Shown: positions 24,800 to 35,301, counted from the stretch's first letter. The stretch: DNA of 64,000 nucleotides from Bacteroides sp. (GCA_019416685.1 DXWV01000050.1:95784-159783); one strand, 5' to 3'. Translations and numbers: made by a program. Notes: a model not told the origin generated them from the letters alone.

Positions 24800-27553
24800 A
24801 TGATGGATAAAAGAATAAGAATAGTGTTACTGGCTTGGTTATTGTGTCCTTTTGCAGCGGCACAAACAATAAGCTGGCCGGAGATAACCACTGAATCGAA
24901 GCCTGCTGCCCGTTGGTGGTGGATGGGAAGTGCCGTAGATAAGAAAAATCTGGCTCATAACCTAAATGCTTATGCAAAGGCAGGAATGGGGACGATGGAA
25001 ATTACCCCTATCTATGGGGTGAAAGGAAATGATGCAAATGATATTCCGTTCCTTTCTCTTCATTGGATGGAGATGTTGCAATATACTGAGAGCGAGGCAT
25101 CTCGTCTGGATATGCAGATTGATATGAATACCGGTACCGGATGGCCTTTCGGAGGTCCGGAGGTGGATATAGAAGATGCTGCCTGCAAACTTTTCGTATC
25201 GGAATATACATTGCAGGGGGGCGAATTACTGAAAGAAAAAATAGAAGTTGCTGACGAAAAACAACGACCATATGCTGAGTTAAGTCGTCTGATGGCCTTT
25301 TCGGATAAAGGGAAATGTATAAACCTGACGGCTAAGGTAAATAATGGTATTTTGCAATGGAAAGCTCCTAAAGGAAACTGGAGGTTGATAGCTGCTTTTT
25401 GCGGGAAAACATTTCAGAAAGTAAAGCGCGCTGCTCCAGGAGGGGAAGGATATGTGATGGATCATTTGTCTGGTCGTGCCGTGAGGAATTATCTGAATCG
25501 TTTTGAACGTGCTTTTGATGCATCGGGCGCATCTTATCCGCATAACTTTTTTAATGATTCTTATGAGGTATATAAGGCAGATTGGACTGAAAGCCTTTTT
25601 GAAGAATTTGCTATTCGCCGGGGATATAAACTGGAGGAGTATCTTCCGGAGTTTTTGTCGGATAAACGTACGGACATGGTTTCCCGGATTATTTCTGACT
25701 ATCGGGAGACGATTGCCGAATTACTTTTAGAAAACTTTACCCATCAATGGACAGAATGGGCGCATTCGCATGGTTCCAAAACCCGTAATCAGGCACACGG
25801 TTCACCTGGTAACCTGATAGATTTGTATGCCACCGTAGATGTTCCCGAATGTGAGGGCTTCGGTATTTCTGATTTTGAAATTCGTGGTTTACGCCGGGAT
25901 TCACTGACCCGTCCTAACGATTCGGACTTGTCAATGTTGAAATATGCTTCTTCGGCCGCTCATATTGCCGGTAAACCATTTACTTCATCTGAAACATTCA
26001 CTTGGCTGACGGAACATTTTCGTACGTCACTTTCTCAGTGTAAGCCGGATATCGATCTGATGTTTATTTCAGGGGTAAATCATACATATTTTCATGGAAT
26101 CACTTACTCGCCCGTTGAGGCTGCATGGCCGGGATGGAAGTTCTATGCTTCCGTTGATATGAGTCCTACAAATAGTATCTGGCGGGATGCACCGGCATTT
26201 TTTGATTATATTACCCGTTGTCAAAGTTTTCTGCAAATGGGGAAACCCGATAATGATTTTCTGATGTATCTGCCTGTATATGATATGTGGCAGGAACAGG
26301 ACGGACGTCTATTAATGTTTGATATTCATAAAATGGCAAAGCGTGCGCCTCGTTTTATCGACGCAGTTCACCGTATTTACAATGCAGGTTACGATTTGGA
26401 TTATATTTCTGATAACTTTATACGCAGTCTTACCTGTACGGAAGGGAAGTTGGTTACATCAGGAGGAACGACTTATCAGGCTTTGCTCATTCCCGGTGCA
26501 AAACTGATGCCGGATGATGTACTTGCCAAACTATTCCGTCTGGCGGATGAGGGGGCTACTATTGTATTTCTGGAGCAATATCCGGAAGATGTTCCCGGAT
26601 ATGCCCGGTTGAATGAGCGTCGTGCTACTTTTCGGAAATTGATGGCACAAAAAGATAAATTGCGCAAAGGGCGTATTCTGTTTGGAACGGATTATGACCG
26701 TACGCTGGCAGAGACAGGGGTACAACCTGAAGCGATGAAAACAGCCTATGGATTGAGTTGTATCCGGCGTGCAAATAAGGATGGACATCACTACTTTATT
26801 TCTGCCTTGAAAGGAGAAGATACTGAAGGGTGGATACCTTTGGGGGTGCAGGCTGTATCTGCTATGATTTATAATCCTTTGAATGGAGAAAGTGGAAAGG
26901 CGCTTTTACGTCAGAAGAATGGACGTACGGAGGTGTATTTACAGATAGCGTCCGGGGAATCAATCCTGCTGAAAACGTTTACGAATGCTGATATATTAGC
27001 TCCTGCATGGGAATATTACGAGTCAAAAGCCGATGGATTGGTTTTGACGGGTAAATGGGGCTTTCGCTTCGTAGAAAGTATTCCGGTTGTTCCGGCTACT
27101 CCTGATTCGGTAACGTTGGGCTCATGGACTGAACTCCAGGTGGCAGAAATAAAAAACACAATGGGAACAGCCTCTTATTCATTCAAATTTAACCTGAACG
27201 ATCTTTCCATTCCTGAATGGAGGCTCGATTTGGGTGATGTACGTGAGAGTGCCCGTATTCGTATTAATGGAGAGGAAGTTGCCACATTGTGGTCGGTCCC
27301 TTATCGTTGCCTGGTAGGTAAGTACCTTCGTTCGGGCGAAAATATCCTGGAGGTAGAAGTGACTAACTTACCTGCCAATCGCATTGCGGATATGGATAGG
27401 AGAGAAATCCCCTGGCGTATTTTTAAAGATGCTAATATTGTAAGTCTGGATTATAAAAAAAACGGATATGGGGGATGGGAACCTATGTCAAGTGGATTGA
27501 TTGGTCCGGTGAAAGTAATTCCAATGAAGAAAGGAGCTTTATATTATGAATAA
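24800..27553 (+). CDS. GH106 alpha-L-rhamnosidase
   Basis: This is a 917-residue periplasmic enzyme with a short signal peptide (VLLAWLLCPFAAAQ). The GH106 N-terminal signature is present: KPAARWWWMGSAVDKKNLAH, then AGMGTMEITPIYG and DMNTGTGWPFGGP. The C-terminal beta-sandwich has RLDLGDVRESARIRINGEEV and LEVEVTNLPANRI. GH106 enzymes remove terminal rhamnose from RG-I oligosaccharides by inversion. The stop overlaps the next gene (PL11) by 8 bp, which shows translational coupling. The start could be the second ATG at 24803. Confidence 0.88.
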   Translation: MMDKRIRIVLLAWLLCPFAAAQTISWPEITTESKPAARWWWMGSAVDKKNLAHNLNAYAKAGMGTMEITPIYGVKGNDANDIPFLSLHWMEMLQYTESEASRLDMQIDMNTGTGWPFGGPEVDIEDAACKLFVSEYTLQGGELLKEKIEVADEKQRPYAELSRLMAFSDKGKCINLTAKVNNGILQWKAPKGNWRLIAAFCGKTFQKVKRAAPGGEGYVMDHLSGRAVRNYLNRFERAFDASGASYPHNFFNDSYEVYKADWTESLFEEFAIRRGYKLEEYLPEFLSDKRTDMVSRIISDYRETIAELLLENFTHQWTEWAHSHGSKTRNQAHGSPGNLIDLYATVDVPECEGFGISDFEIRGLRRDSLTRPNDSDLSMLKYASSAAHIAGKPFTSSETFTWLTEHFRTSLSQCKPDIDLMFISGVNHTYFHGITYSPVEAAWPGWKFYASVDMSPTNSIWRDAPAFFDYITRCQSFLQMGKPDNDFLMYLPVYDMWQEQDGRLLMFDIHKMAKRAPRFIDAVHRIYNAGYDLDYISDNFIRSLTCTEGKLVTSGGTTYQALLIPGAKLMPDDVLAKLFRLADEGATIVFLEQYPEDVPGYARLNERRATFRKLMAQKDKLRKGRILFGTDYDRTLAETGVQPEAMKTAYGLSCIRRANKDGHHYFISALKGEDTEGWIPLGVQAVSAMIYNPLNGESGKALLRQKNGRTEVYLQIASGESILLKTFTNADILAPAWEYYESKADGLVLTGKWGFRFVESIPVVPATPDSVTLGSWTELQVAEIKNTMGTASYSFKFNLNDLSIPEWRLDLGDVRESARIRINGEEVATLWSVPYRCLVGKYLRSGENILEVEVTNLPANRIADMDRREIPWRIFKDANIVSLDYKKNGYGGWEPMSSGLIGPVKVIPMKKGALYYE

Positions 27554-29378
27554 ATATTTTGCTTTTATATTTTTCTTGTCTGCTGTAGTTGCTGTTTATG
27601 CACAGGATCCTCGCGAGCGGCAATATATGTATGAGATACTTGATCCGCGGCATGAGCCCAAACCACTGGTTGAGGGCTTTGCTAAGGAACGCGTTACAGA
27701 ACATTTGAATCGTGGACTTTATGCCGCTCCTTCCCAAGATGGGAAAGGGGTTTACCTTAGTTGGCGGCTATTGAATACAGATACTCCTGCTACCGCCTTT
27801 CATGTTTATCGGGAAGTAAATGGTAAGAAGCGCTGTCTTACTAATAAACCTGTAATACAAACCTGCGACTTTATTGATAATTCTCCTGTACAGGAGAAGG
27901 CGGTTTATTGGGTAGTCCCCGTGGCAAAAGGGCTTACACCTGTTGCATCCGAAAGAGTAGAGGTTGAAGCCGGGAAATGTACTAATTATACTTCTATACG
28001 GCTGAAAGATAATGCCAAGGCAGGTAAAATTGCTTTAGCCGATTTGAATGGCGATGGCGCTTATGATTACATTATCCGTACACCGGAAACCAATGTAGAT
28101 CCGGGTATGCCGGGAGATACTACCGGAAAAACGTATAAGATATCTGCGTATCTGAGTGATGGTACTTGGCTTTGGACCTATGATATGGGTCCTGGTATTG
28201 AGCCTGGTATTTGGTACTCTCCTTTTATTGTTTATGATTTCAATGGGGATGGTAAAGCAGAGATTGCTATAAAAACGGCCGGTTCTGATTTTGTGAAAAA
28301 TGAAAAAGGACGTGTTTGTGGTGGTAGTGAATATCTGTCTGTGCTGGACGGAATGACCGGTAAGGAGATTGATCGTGTAGACTGGCCCGAGCGAAATGAT
28401 CGTTATGGCAATCTGATCCGACAGAACCGCAATCAGATGGGAGTGGCTTATCTGGATGGGAAAACACCTTGTATACTCGCTGCCCGTGGTACTTATAAGT
28501 TGATGGTGGTAGACGCCTGGCAATTAAAAGAAGGCAAGCTACAACGTATGTGGCGTTGGGATGGAGATGAAGAAAATCCGGTTGTGCGTAGTATGGGAGC
28601 TCATAGTATGGTGACGGGAGATGTAGACGGTGATGGGCGTGATGAGATACTGCTGGGTTCTTGTATGCTTGATGATAATGGGACTTTACTCTGGTCATCG
28701 GGATTAGGACATAGCGATAAGGCTTATTTGTGTAAATTACATCCGGATATGGAAGGATTACAGGTATTCATGGTGAGTGAACCCAAAAAAGAAGATGGAC
28801 GTGGGGTATCTGTTGTGAATGCTCGTACCGGAGAATTAATATGGGACATTGGGCATACAACTTATCACGTAGGTGATGGTATGGTAACCGATTTTGATCC
28901 GGAATATACTGGCTTAGAGTGCTTTGCCAGTGAAGATCGCAAAGGAGGGAGTACTGATAAGTATTTGTTGACTTCAGACGGAAAGAAACTGAATGCGACC
29001 CGTGAAGAGGTTCCGGGCTGTCGTAATTGGATCTGGTGGGATGCCGATCTGCTTCGTGAAACCTTTCGTGGCGATGATAATCGTTGGGGAGCAGGCTCTT
29101 CTTCCAATGGTAAGAAACAGAGTATCTGGAAGTGGAAAGGTGAAGACCTGACCAAAGGTATTGAGGGAGATATTCTGATGATGGCTGATATGGAAGGAGA
29201 TTGGCGTGAAGAGTTAATTACTGCACTTCCGGGGGAGTTACGCATTTACCATACTGTTATTCCGGCAAAGGACCGTCGTATTACGCTTATGCAGGATCCA
29301 CTCTATCGTAGCTATGTGGCTCATCGCAGTATGGGTTATCCGCAGGCACCAGTACCATCTTATTATCTTGGAGAATAA
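27546..29378 (+). CDS. PL11 rhamnogalacturonan lyase
   Basis: This is a 610-residue enzyme with a signal peptide ending VAVYAQ. PL11 features are VEGFAKERVTEHLNRGLYA, VYLSWRLLNTDTPATAFHVY, and calcium-binding beta-propeller loops LADLNGDGAYDYIIRTP, YDFNGDGKAEIAIKTAG and GDVDGDGRDEILLGSC. The C-terminus has MADMEGDWREELITALPG. PL11 enzymes cleave Rha-GalA bonds in the RG-I backbone by beta-elimination. With 610 residues and no accessory domains it is the compact form; a longer paralogue is at 59357-62437. Confidence 0.92.
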   Translation: MNKYFAFIFFLSAVVAVYAQDPRERQYMYEILDPRHEPKPLVEGFAKERVTEHLNRGLYAAPSQDGKGVYLSWRLLNTDTPATAFHVYREVNGKKRCLTNKPVIQTCDFIDNSPVQEKAVYWVVPVAKGLTPVASERVEVEAGKCTNYTSIRLKDNAKAGKIALADLNGDGAYDYIIRTPETNVDPGMPGDTTGKTYKISAYLSDGTWLWTYDMGPGIEPGIWYSPFIVYDFNGDGKAEIAIKTAGSDFVKNEKGRVCGGSEYLSVLDGMTGKEIDRVDWPERNDRYGNLIRQNRNQMGVAYLDGKTPCILAARGTYKLMVVDAWQLKEGKLQRMWRWDGDEENPVVRSMGAHSMVTGDVDGDGRDEILLGSCMLDDNGTLLWSSGLGHSDKAYLCKLHPDMEGLQVFMVSEPKKEDGRGVSVVNARTGELIWDIGHTTYHVGDGMVTDFDPEYTGLECFASEDRKGGSTDKYLLTSDGKKLNATREEVPGCRNWIWWDADLLRETFRGDDNRWGAGSSSNGKKQSIWKWKGEDLTKGIEGDILMMADMEGDWREELITALPGELRIYHTVIPAKDRRITLMQDPLYRSYVAHRSMGYPQAPVPSYYLGE

Positions 29379-29409
29379 AAGTTTTGTTATATAATAAAAA
29401 TACTACCGA

Positions 29410-30939
29410 ATGAAGCGAATTTCAATTGTATTGTTTCTTTGTGTATGGGTGGCTTTGCCGCTTTTGGCACAGACCTATAAGTATAAAGAAATTTATAAAG
29501 ATCTCCCTTTTGCTATGCCTGAAGTGAAAGCACCCCAGTTTCCTGACCGCAAGGTTTCTTTGAAGGACTTTGGTGCTGTTGGTAATGGAGTGGACCTCTG
29601 TACGGAAGCATTTGCCAAAGCGATAGATGTACTTTCTGCCAAAGGAGGTGGACATCTGATAGTACCTGCCGGCATTTGGCTGACCGGACCTATTGTTCTG
29701 AAAAGCAATATTAATCTTCATATTGAGAAAGGGGCTGTGATTCTTTTCTCTCCGGATGTTGAACTTTATCCGTTGGTAGAAACGGTATTTGAAGGATTAG
29801 ACACCCGCCGTTGTCAGTCACCTGTTTCGGGACGTAATCTGACTAATGTAGCTATTACCGGACAAGGAGCAATAGATGGAAACGGTCATTACTGGCGTCC
29901 TTTGAAACGTGAGAAAGTGACAGAAAGTGTCTGGAAACAAACCATTGCACGGGGTGGAGTTTATAAACGCCCTACTTATTGGTTCCCATATCCGCAAACG
30001 CTTAAAGGAGATACTATCAGCAATATGAATGTACCTCAGAATTTAAAGACAGAGGAAGATTGGCAGAGCGTACGTCATTTTCTACGTCCGGTGATGGTAA
30101 GTCTGATAGAGTGTAAAAATGTCTGGCTTCAGGGGGTGATCTTTCAGAATTCTCCGGCATGGAACCTACACCCGTTGATGTGTGAGAATGTTTTGGTAGA
30201 GGATATACAAGTACGTAACCCGAGTTATGCTCAGAATGGTGATGGACTTGACTTGGAATCCTGTAAGAATGTACTGATTGTGAATTCTACATTTGATGTA
30301 GGAGACGATGGTATCTGTTTGAAAAGTGGAAAAGATGAAGACGGGCGTCGTCGTGCCCGTCCTTGTGAAAATGTTGTAGTAGATGGTTGTACAGTATTTA
30401 AAGGGCATGGCGGTTTTGTTGTGGGCAGTGAGATGAGTGGTGGAGTACGTAATGTTTCTGTTAGTAACTGTCAGTTTCTGGGGACAGATGTCGGACTACG
30501 TTTCAAAAGTAAGCGGGGACGCGGAGGAGTTGTTGAGAATATCTGGATACGTAACGTTTCTATGATGGATATCCCGACGGAACCTGTGACTTTCAATCTT
30601 TACTATGGAGGTAAGTCTGCTGTTGAAGTGTTGGAGAGTGGTGAGAAAGTTCCTGCTAAAGTTGATCCGTTGCCGGTAGATGATACTACTCCTTGTTTCC
30701 GTAATATTCATATTTCGAATCTGGTATGTTCCAATGCGCGTCGGGCGCTGTTTTTTAATGGTATACCGGAAATGCCTATTGATGGTATAACGCTTGATAA
30801 TCTGGATATTACTTCTCAGATCGGAGCTGAATTTATCTATAGTCGCAATATTACTTTGAAGAATGTGACAATACATAATAAAGAAGGCGAAAAGGTTATT
30901 ACCCGCTTTTGCAAAGGAGTGAGTCAAATTGTCAAATAA
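29410..30939 (+). CDS. GH28 family galacturonidase / rhamnogalacturonan hydrolase
   Basis: This is a 509-residue protein with a signal peptide (LFLCVWVALPLLAQ). The right-handed beta-helix core of GH28 shows its catalytic motifs: NGDGLDLESCKN, GDDGICLKSGKDEDGRR (Asp pair), KGHGGFVVGSEMSGG (His) and LRFKSKRGRGG. The N-terminal KDFGAVGNGVDLCTEAFAKA is also typical. Likely activity is exo-removal of GalA from RG-I oligosaccharides, since the neighbours provide the complementary rhamnosidase and lyase. It lies 31 bp after PL11. Confidence 0.9.
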   Translation: MKRISIVLFLCVWVALPLLAQTYKYKEIYKDLPFAMPEVKAPQFPDRKVSLKDFGAVGNGVDLCTEAFAKAIDVLSAKGGGHLIVPAGIWLTGPIVLKSNINLHIEKGAVILFSPDVELYPLVETVFEGLDTRRCQSPVSGRNLTNVAITGQGAIDGNGHYWRPLKREKVTESVWKQTIARGGVYKRPTYWFPYPQTLKGDTISNMNVPQNLKTEEDWQSVRHFLRPVMVSLIECKNVWLQGVIFQNSPAWNLHPLMCENVLVEDIQVRNPSYAQNGDGLDLESCKNVLIVNSTFDVGDDGICLKSGKDEDGRRRARPCENVVVDGCTVFKGHGGFVVGSEMSGGVRNVSVSNCQFLGTDVGLRFKSKRGRGGVVENIWIRNVSMMDIPTEPVTFNLYYGGKSAVEVLESGEKVPAKVDPLPVDDTTPCFRNIHISNLVCSNARRALFFNGIPEMPIDGITLDNLDITSQIGAEFIYSRNITLKNVTIHNKEGEKVITRFCKGVSQIVK

Positions 30940-30968
30940 GACACCCTTTGTATCAAAACGTGTAGCGC

Positions 30969-30994
30969 AAATAGGGGAGGAATCCCCTATTTTT
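30969..30994 (+). terminator. Rho-independent terminator after the first GH28 gene
   Basis: AATAGGGGA (30970-30978) pairs with TCCCCTATT (30983-30991) around a GGAA loop and is followed by T residues. It separates the upstream enzyme block from the second GH28 and the rhamnose genes, so the operon may be differentially terminated here. Confidence 0.85.
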
Positions 30995-31035
30995 GTATCA
31001 TTAAAAGTATTACTCACAATAATTGAATGTATGCC

Positions 31036-32460
31036 ATGAAGAACCTGACTTGCCTGATAGGAATATTCCTGTCTGTTATAAGTTTCACCGTTACAGCACA
31101 AACTGCCAATATCCCCGATTTTCCTTGGATGAAGGAGGTTGGCGCTAAGACTTTTCCTGTACAACAAACCGTTTATAATGTGGCCGATTACGGTGCTAAA
31201 GGAGATGCATTGGAAATGAATACTGCCGCTATTCAGAAAGCTATTGATGCCGCTGAGCAGGCAGGGGGAGGTATTGTTACTTTCAGTCCGGGAATTTATC
31301 TGACCGGTGCTCTTTTTGTAGGTAATAATGTTAATTTTAATATTCCCAAAGGAACTACACTTATCGGTTCGCAGGACATAAATGATTATAAGAAAATAGA
31401 TACACGTGTGGCTGGTGTAGAAATGAACTGGCCTTCAGCATTGGTTAATATAATAGGTAAGAAGAATGCTGCGATTTCCGGTAATGGGGTCATCAATGGT
31501 CGCGGCAAAGTTTTCTGGGATAAGTATCGTTCGATGCGGAAAGAATATGATCCGAAAGGGTTACGCTGGATTGTTGACTATGATTGTGAACGTCCGCGAG
31601 GTATTCTTATTGCTGAATGTGAGAATGTAACAGTAGAAAACATAGTGCTTTACCAGCCGGGTTTCTGGAGTTTACATATTTTATATAGTAAGTATGTTAC
31701 TGTTGATGGAATTATTATTAGTAATAATATTGAAGGTCGTGGTCCCAGTACAGATGGTATAGATATCGATTCTTCTGAATATATATTGGTACAAAACTCG
31801 AATATCAACTGTAATGATGATAATTTTTGTCTGAAAGCAGGTCGTGACAGTGATGGTCTCCGGGTGAATCGTCCTTGCCGTTACATAGTAATTCGTGATT
31901 GCATTGCCGGACATGGGGACGGATTATTTACTTGTGGCAGTGAAACTTCGGGGGGGATCAGCAACATTGTGGCTTATAATATGAAAGGTATGGGTACAAA
32001 ATACGGATTACGTTTCAAGAGTACTTGCCAGCGTGGTGGTATAATAGAGAATATCTATCTCTGTAACATTGAAATGATTGGAGTACGTGATCCGTTTGTA
32101 GTTGATCAGAACTGGCATCCGGCTTATAGTACTTCAAAACTACCTGAAGGGTACGATGAAAGAAGTGTTCCGGCACACTGGATTAAGATGTTGACTCCGG
32201 TAGATCCCAAACAAGGAACTCCCAAATTCCGTAATGTACATTTTATGAATGTAACTGCTACCAACGCACAAACTTGTATCAAGGTATCCGGTATAGAGAA
32301 CAGCACAATTGACGGATTTGATTTTGATAATGTACATTTCAGTGGAGAGAATGCAGGAACCATTTCATGGGCAAAAGACTGGAAGGTGAATAACTTCTCT
32401 GTAAATGCCAAAAATAAATTGAAACTTGAACACAACAAGAATGTAGATATCACAAAATAA
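31036..32460 (+). CDS. GH28 family glycosidase (second)
   Basis: This is a secreted beta-helix enzyme of about 474 residues. The signal peptide (MKNLTCLIGIFLSVISFTVT) favours the ATG at 31036 over one at 31027. Motifs are VADYGAKGDALEMNTAAIQK, GPSTDGIDIDSSEYI, NDDNFCLKAGRDSDGLR, AGHGDGLFTCGSETSGG and LRFKSTCQRGG. The sequence differs enough from the first GH28 to suggest a different position or linkage specificity. It is 17 bp upstream of rhaB and starts the second half of the operon. Confidence 0.88.
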   Translation: MKNLTCLIGIFLSVISFTVTAQTANIPDFPWMKEVGAKTFPVQQTVYNVADYGAKGDALEMNTAAIQKAIDAAEQAGGGIVTFSPGIYLTGALFVGNNVNFNIPKGTTLIGSQDINDYKKIDTRVAGVEMNWPSALVNIIGKKNAAISGNGVINGRGKVFWDKYRSMRKEYDPKGLRWIVDYDCERPRGILIAECENVTVENIVLYQPGFWSLHILYSKYVTVDGIIISNNIEGRGPSTDGIDIDSSEYILVQNSNINCNDDNFCLKAGRDSDGLRVNRPCRYIVIRDCIAGHGDGLFTCGSETSGGISNIVAYNMKGMGTKYGLRFKSTCQRGGIIENIYLCNIEMIGVRDPFVVDQNWHPAYSTSKLPEGYDERSVPAHWIKMLTPVDPKQGTPKFRNVHFMNVTATNAQTCIKVSGIENSTIDGFDFDNVHFSGENAGTISWAKDWKVNNFSVNAKNKLKLEHNKNVDITK

Positions 32461-32476
32461 ATACGTAATTACAGAC

Positions 32477-33934
32477 ATGAATAACTATTTTTTTGCGGTC
32501 GATCTGGGTGCTACCAGCGGACGTACTATTTTAGGCTCTTTTTCGGATAAGGGATTGGAACTGGAAGAGATAAACCGTTTTCCAAATCAACTTATTGAAG
32601 TAAGAGGACATTACTATTGGGATATTTATGCTCTTTATCAGTCTGTTATAGATGGATTGAAAATAGTGGCGAAACGGAATCTATCTATTACTTCCATTGG
32701 TATTGATACCTGGGGCGTTGATTTTGTTTGTGTAGGTAAAGACGGGCACTTGTTGCGTCAACCCTATGCTTATCGTGATCCTCATACGGATGGAGCGCCG
32801 GAAGCTCTTTTTTCCCGCGTTCCCCGCAGCCGGGTTTATGGTTTGACAGGTATTCAAGTGATGAATTTTAATTCTCTGTTTCAACTTGACACGCTGCGTG
32901 GTAATAATGACAGTGCGTTGGCTGCTGCCAATAAAATATTATTTATTCCGGATGCTTTGAGTTACATGCTGACGGGCGAAATGGTGACAGAATACACTAT
33001 TGCCAGTACAGCACAGTTGGTCAATGCCCAGACCCGGAAATTAGAGTCGGAATTGCTAAAGGTTGTCGGACTGACTGAAGAACATTTCGGACGTTTTGTT
33101 TATCCGGGCGAACAAGTGGGAGTATTGACAAAAGAGATACAGAAACTTACCGGCCTGGGGGCTATCCCGGTTATTGCTGTAGCAGGACATGACACTGCTT
33201 CTGCGGTAGCTGCCGTTCCGGCGTTAAATCATAATTTTGCTTATTTAAGTAGCGGTACGTGGTCACTGATAGGAGTAGAAACAGATACTCCGGTAATCAC
33301 AGAAGAGACAGAACGCTTAAATTTCACCAATGAAGGTGGAGTAGCAGGTACGATTCGTCTGTTGAAAAACATATGTGGTATGTGGCTGCTTGAGCGTTGC
33401 CGCACAGGTTGGGAAAATATTTCTTATCCGGAATTGATCGCTGAAGCTGAGGCTGCTGAACCTTTCCGTAGTTTGATCAATCCGGATGATGCTTGTTTTG
33501 ACAATCCTGCTGATATGCAGGAAACGATTTGCCGGTATTGTACAGAAACCAATCAGCCTGTACCTGAAACGCGCGGACAAATCGTACGTTGTATTTTTGA
33601 GAGTTTGGCGCTTCGCTATCGTCAGGTGTTGGAGAATTTACGTAACTTGTCTCCGAAGCCGATAGAAACACTTCATGTAATAGGCGGAGGAAGCCGGAAT
33701 GAACTATTGAACCAGTTTACTGCCAATGCAATCGGTATTCCGGTTATAGCCGGTCCTTCGGAGGCTACTGCCATTGGAAATGTTATGATACAGGCTATGG
33801 CGGCAGGTGAGGCGGAAGATATTAACGGAATGCGACAACTTATTCATAACTCTATTCCTTTGAAAACTTATCAACCGCAAAATTCAGAGAATTGGGATAC
33901 GGCTTATATTCACTTTAAACATATAATATCATGA
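32477..33934 (+). CDS. rhaB: L-rhamnulokinase
   Basis: This is a 485-residue FGGY-family kinase that phosphorylates L-rhamnulose to rhamnulose-1-phosphate with ATP. The N-terminal FAVDLGATSGRTILGSF is the phosphate-1 motif, DTWGVDFVCVGKDG is typical of rhamnulokinases, and AGHDTASAVAAVPA and VIGGGSRNELLNQFTANAIG are conserved. It overlaps rhaA by 4 bp (ATGA), so the two are translationally coupled. Confidence 0.95.
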   Translation: MNNYFFAVDLGATSGRTILGSFSDKGLELEEINRFPNQLIEVRGHYYWDIYALYQSVIDGLKIVAKRNLSITSIGIDTWGVDFVCVGKDGHLLRQPYAYRDPHTDGAPEALFSRVPRSRVYGLTGIQVMNFNSLFQLDTLRGNNDSALAAANKILFIPDALSYMLTGEMVTEYTIASTAQLVNAQTRKLESELLKVVGLTEEHFGRFVYPGEQVGVLTKEIQKLTGLGAIPVIAVAGHDTASAVAAVPALNHNFAYLSSGTWSLIGVETDTPVITEETERLNFTNEGGVAGTIRLLKNICGMWLLERCRTGWENISYPELIAEAEAAEPFRSLINPDDACFDNPADMQETICRYCTETNQPVPETRGQIVRCIFESLALRYRQVLENLRNLSPKPIETLHVIGGGSRNELLNQFTANAIGIPVIAGPSEATAIGNVMIQAMAAGEAEDINGMRQLIHNSIPLKTYQPQNSENWDTAYIHFKHIIS

Positions 33935-35187
33935 AAGAAGAATTGATTAAAAAGGCTTATGACGTAGCCGTTGAACGCTATGCGGCTGTGGGTGTTGATA
34001 CTAATAAAGCTCTTGAGGATTTACAGAAAATTTCATTGTCTTTGCATTGCTGGCAGGCAGATGATGTGGCTGGTTTCGAGTCCAACGGATCATTGAGCGG
34101 AGGTATCCAGGCTACTGGTAACTATCCGGGTAAAGCTCGCAATATAGAGGAAGTTAGGCAGGACATTCTGAAGGCTGCTTCATATATACCAGGTACACAC
34201 CGTCTGAACCTGCATGAAATCTATGGCGATTTTGGGGGACAATTTGTAGACCGTGATCAGGTAGAACCGAAACATTTTGAAAGTTGGATACAGTGGGGAG
34301 CAGAACACGGTATGAAATTGGATTTCAATTCCACCTCTTTCTCTCATCCTAAAAGTGGAAACCTTTCCTTGTCAAATCCGGACAAAGAGATTCGTGATTT
34401 CTGGATAGAACATACCAAACGTTGTCGTGCCATAGCCGAGGAGATGGGTAAACGCCAGGGCGATCCTTGTATTATGAATTTGTGGGTACACGATGGAAGT
34501 AAAGATATCACTGTAAACCGTTTACGCTATCGTGAATTGCTGAAAGATTCTCTGGATCAGATTTTTGCCATTGATTATAAGCATATGAAGGACTGTATTG
34601 AATCAAAAGTATTTGGTATCGGTCTGGAAAGTTATACGGTAGGTTCTAATGACTTCTATATTGGTTACGGTGCAAGTCGCAATAAAATGGTAACACTGGA
34701 TACGGGCCATTTCCATCCTACTGAGAGTGTAGCCGACAAGATTTCATCTTTGTTGCTTTATACACCCGAAATTATGTTGCACGTTAGTCGTCCTGTTCGT
34801 TGGGATAGTGATCATGTGACTATCATGAATGATGAAACATTGGATCTGGCAAAAGAAGTTGTACGTTGTAATGCACTCGATCGTGTACATATTGGTCTGG
34901 ACTACTTTGATGCCAGTATCAACCGTATCGGAGCGTACGTTATTGGTAGCCGCGCTACACAGAAATGTTTTCTGCAAGGCTTACTTGAGCCGATTGCTAA
35001 ACTTCGCGAATACGAAGCTGACGATAAATTATTCCAGCGTCTTGCTTTGCTTGAAGAATCGAAATCACTTCCATGGAATGCTGTTTGGGATATGTTCTGC
35101 TTGAAGAATAATGTTCCTGTAGGTGAAGATTTTATCGCAGAAATAGAGAAATACGAAGTGGAGGTAACTTCAAAAAGAGGGGCATAG
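33931..35187 (+). CDS. rhaA: L-rhamnose isomerase
   Basis: This 418-residue TIM-barrel enzyme interconverts L-rhamnose and L-rhamnulose. Family motifs are LSLHCWQADDVAGFE, RLNLHEIYGDF, WVHDGSKDITVNRL (metal-binding Asp), SYTVGSNDFYIGYGASRNK, and DTGHFHPTESVADKISSL with the catalytic-site His. It is cytoplasmic. The start at 33931 overlaps the rhaB stop. Confidence 0.96.
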   Translation: MKEELIKKAYDVAVERYAAVGVDTNKALEDLQKISLSLHCWQADDVAGFESNGSLSGGIQATGNYPGKARNIEEVRQDILKAASYIPGTHRLNLHEIYGDFGGQFVDRDQVEPKHFESWIQWGAEHGMKLDFNSTSFSHPKSGNLSLSNPDKEIRDFWIEHTKRCRAIAEEMGKRQGDPCIMNLWVHDGSKDITVNRLRYRELLKDSLDQIFAIDYKHMKDCIESKVFGIGLESYTVGSNDFYIGYGASRNKMVTLDTGHFHPTESVADKISSLLLYTPEIMLHVSRPVRWDSDHVTIMNDETLDLAKEVVRCNALDRVHIGLDYFDASINRIGAYVIGSRATQKCFLQGLLEPIAKLREYEADDKLFQRLALLEESKSLPWNAVWDMFCLKNNVPVGEDFIAEIEKYEVEVTSKRGA

Positions 35188-35190
35188 TGA

Positions 35191-35296
35191 ATTAGTGGTT
35201 AGTGATAAGTGATGAGTGATTAGCGGGCTGCGCTATTGCTCATCATTTATCACTCATCACTCATTTGTCGCTAATCACTAATCAATTAATCACTAA
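35191..35296. repeat. Imperfect long inverted repeat of GTGATTAG-type octamers between rhaA and rhaT
   Basis: The left arm is made of TTAGTGATAAGTGATGAG units and the right arm of complementary CTCATCATTTATCACTCATC units, with further copies of CTAATCACTAATC up to 35296. The two halves can fold into a long hairpin centred near 35230. The stretch has no coding content. Confidence 0.7.
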
Positions 35297-35301
35297 TATA
35301 C

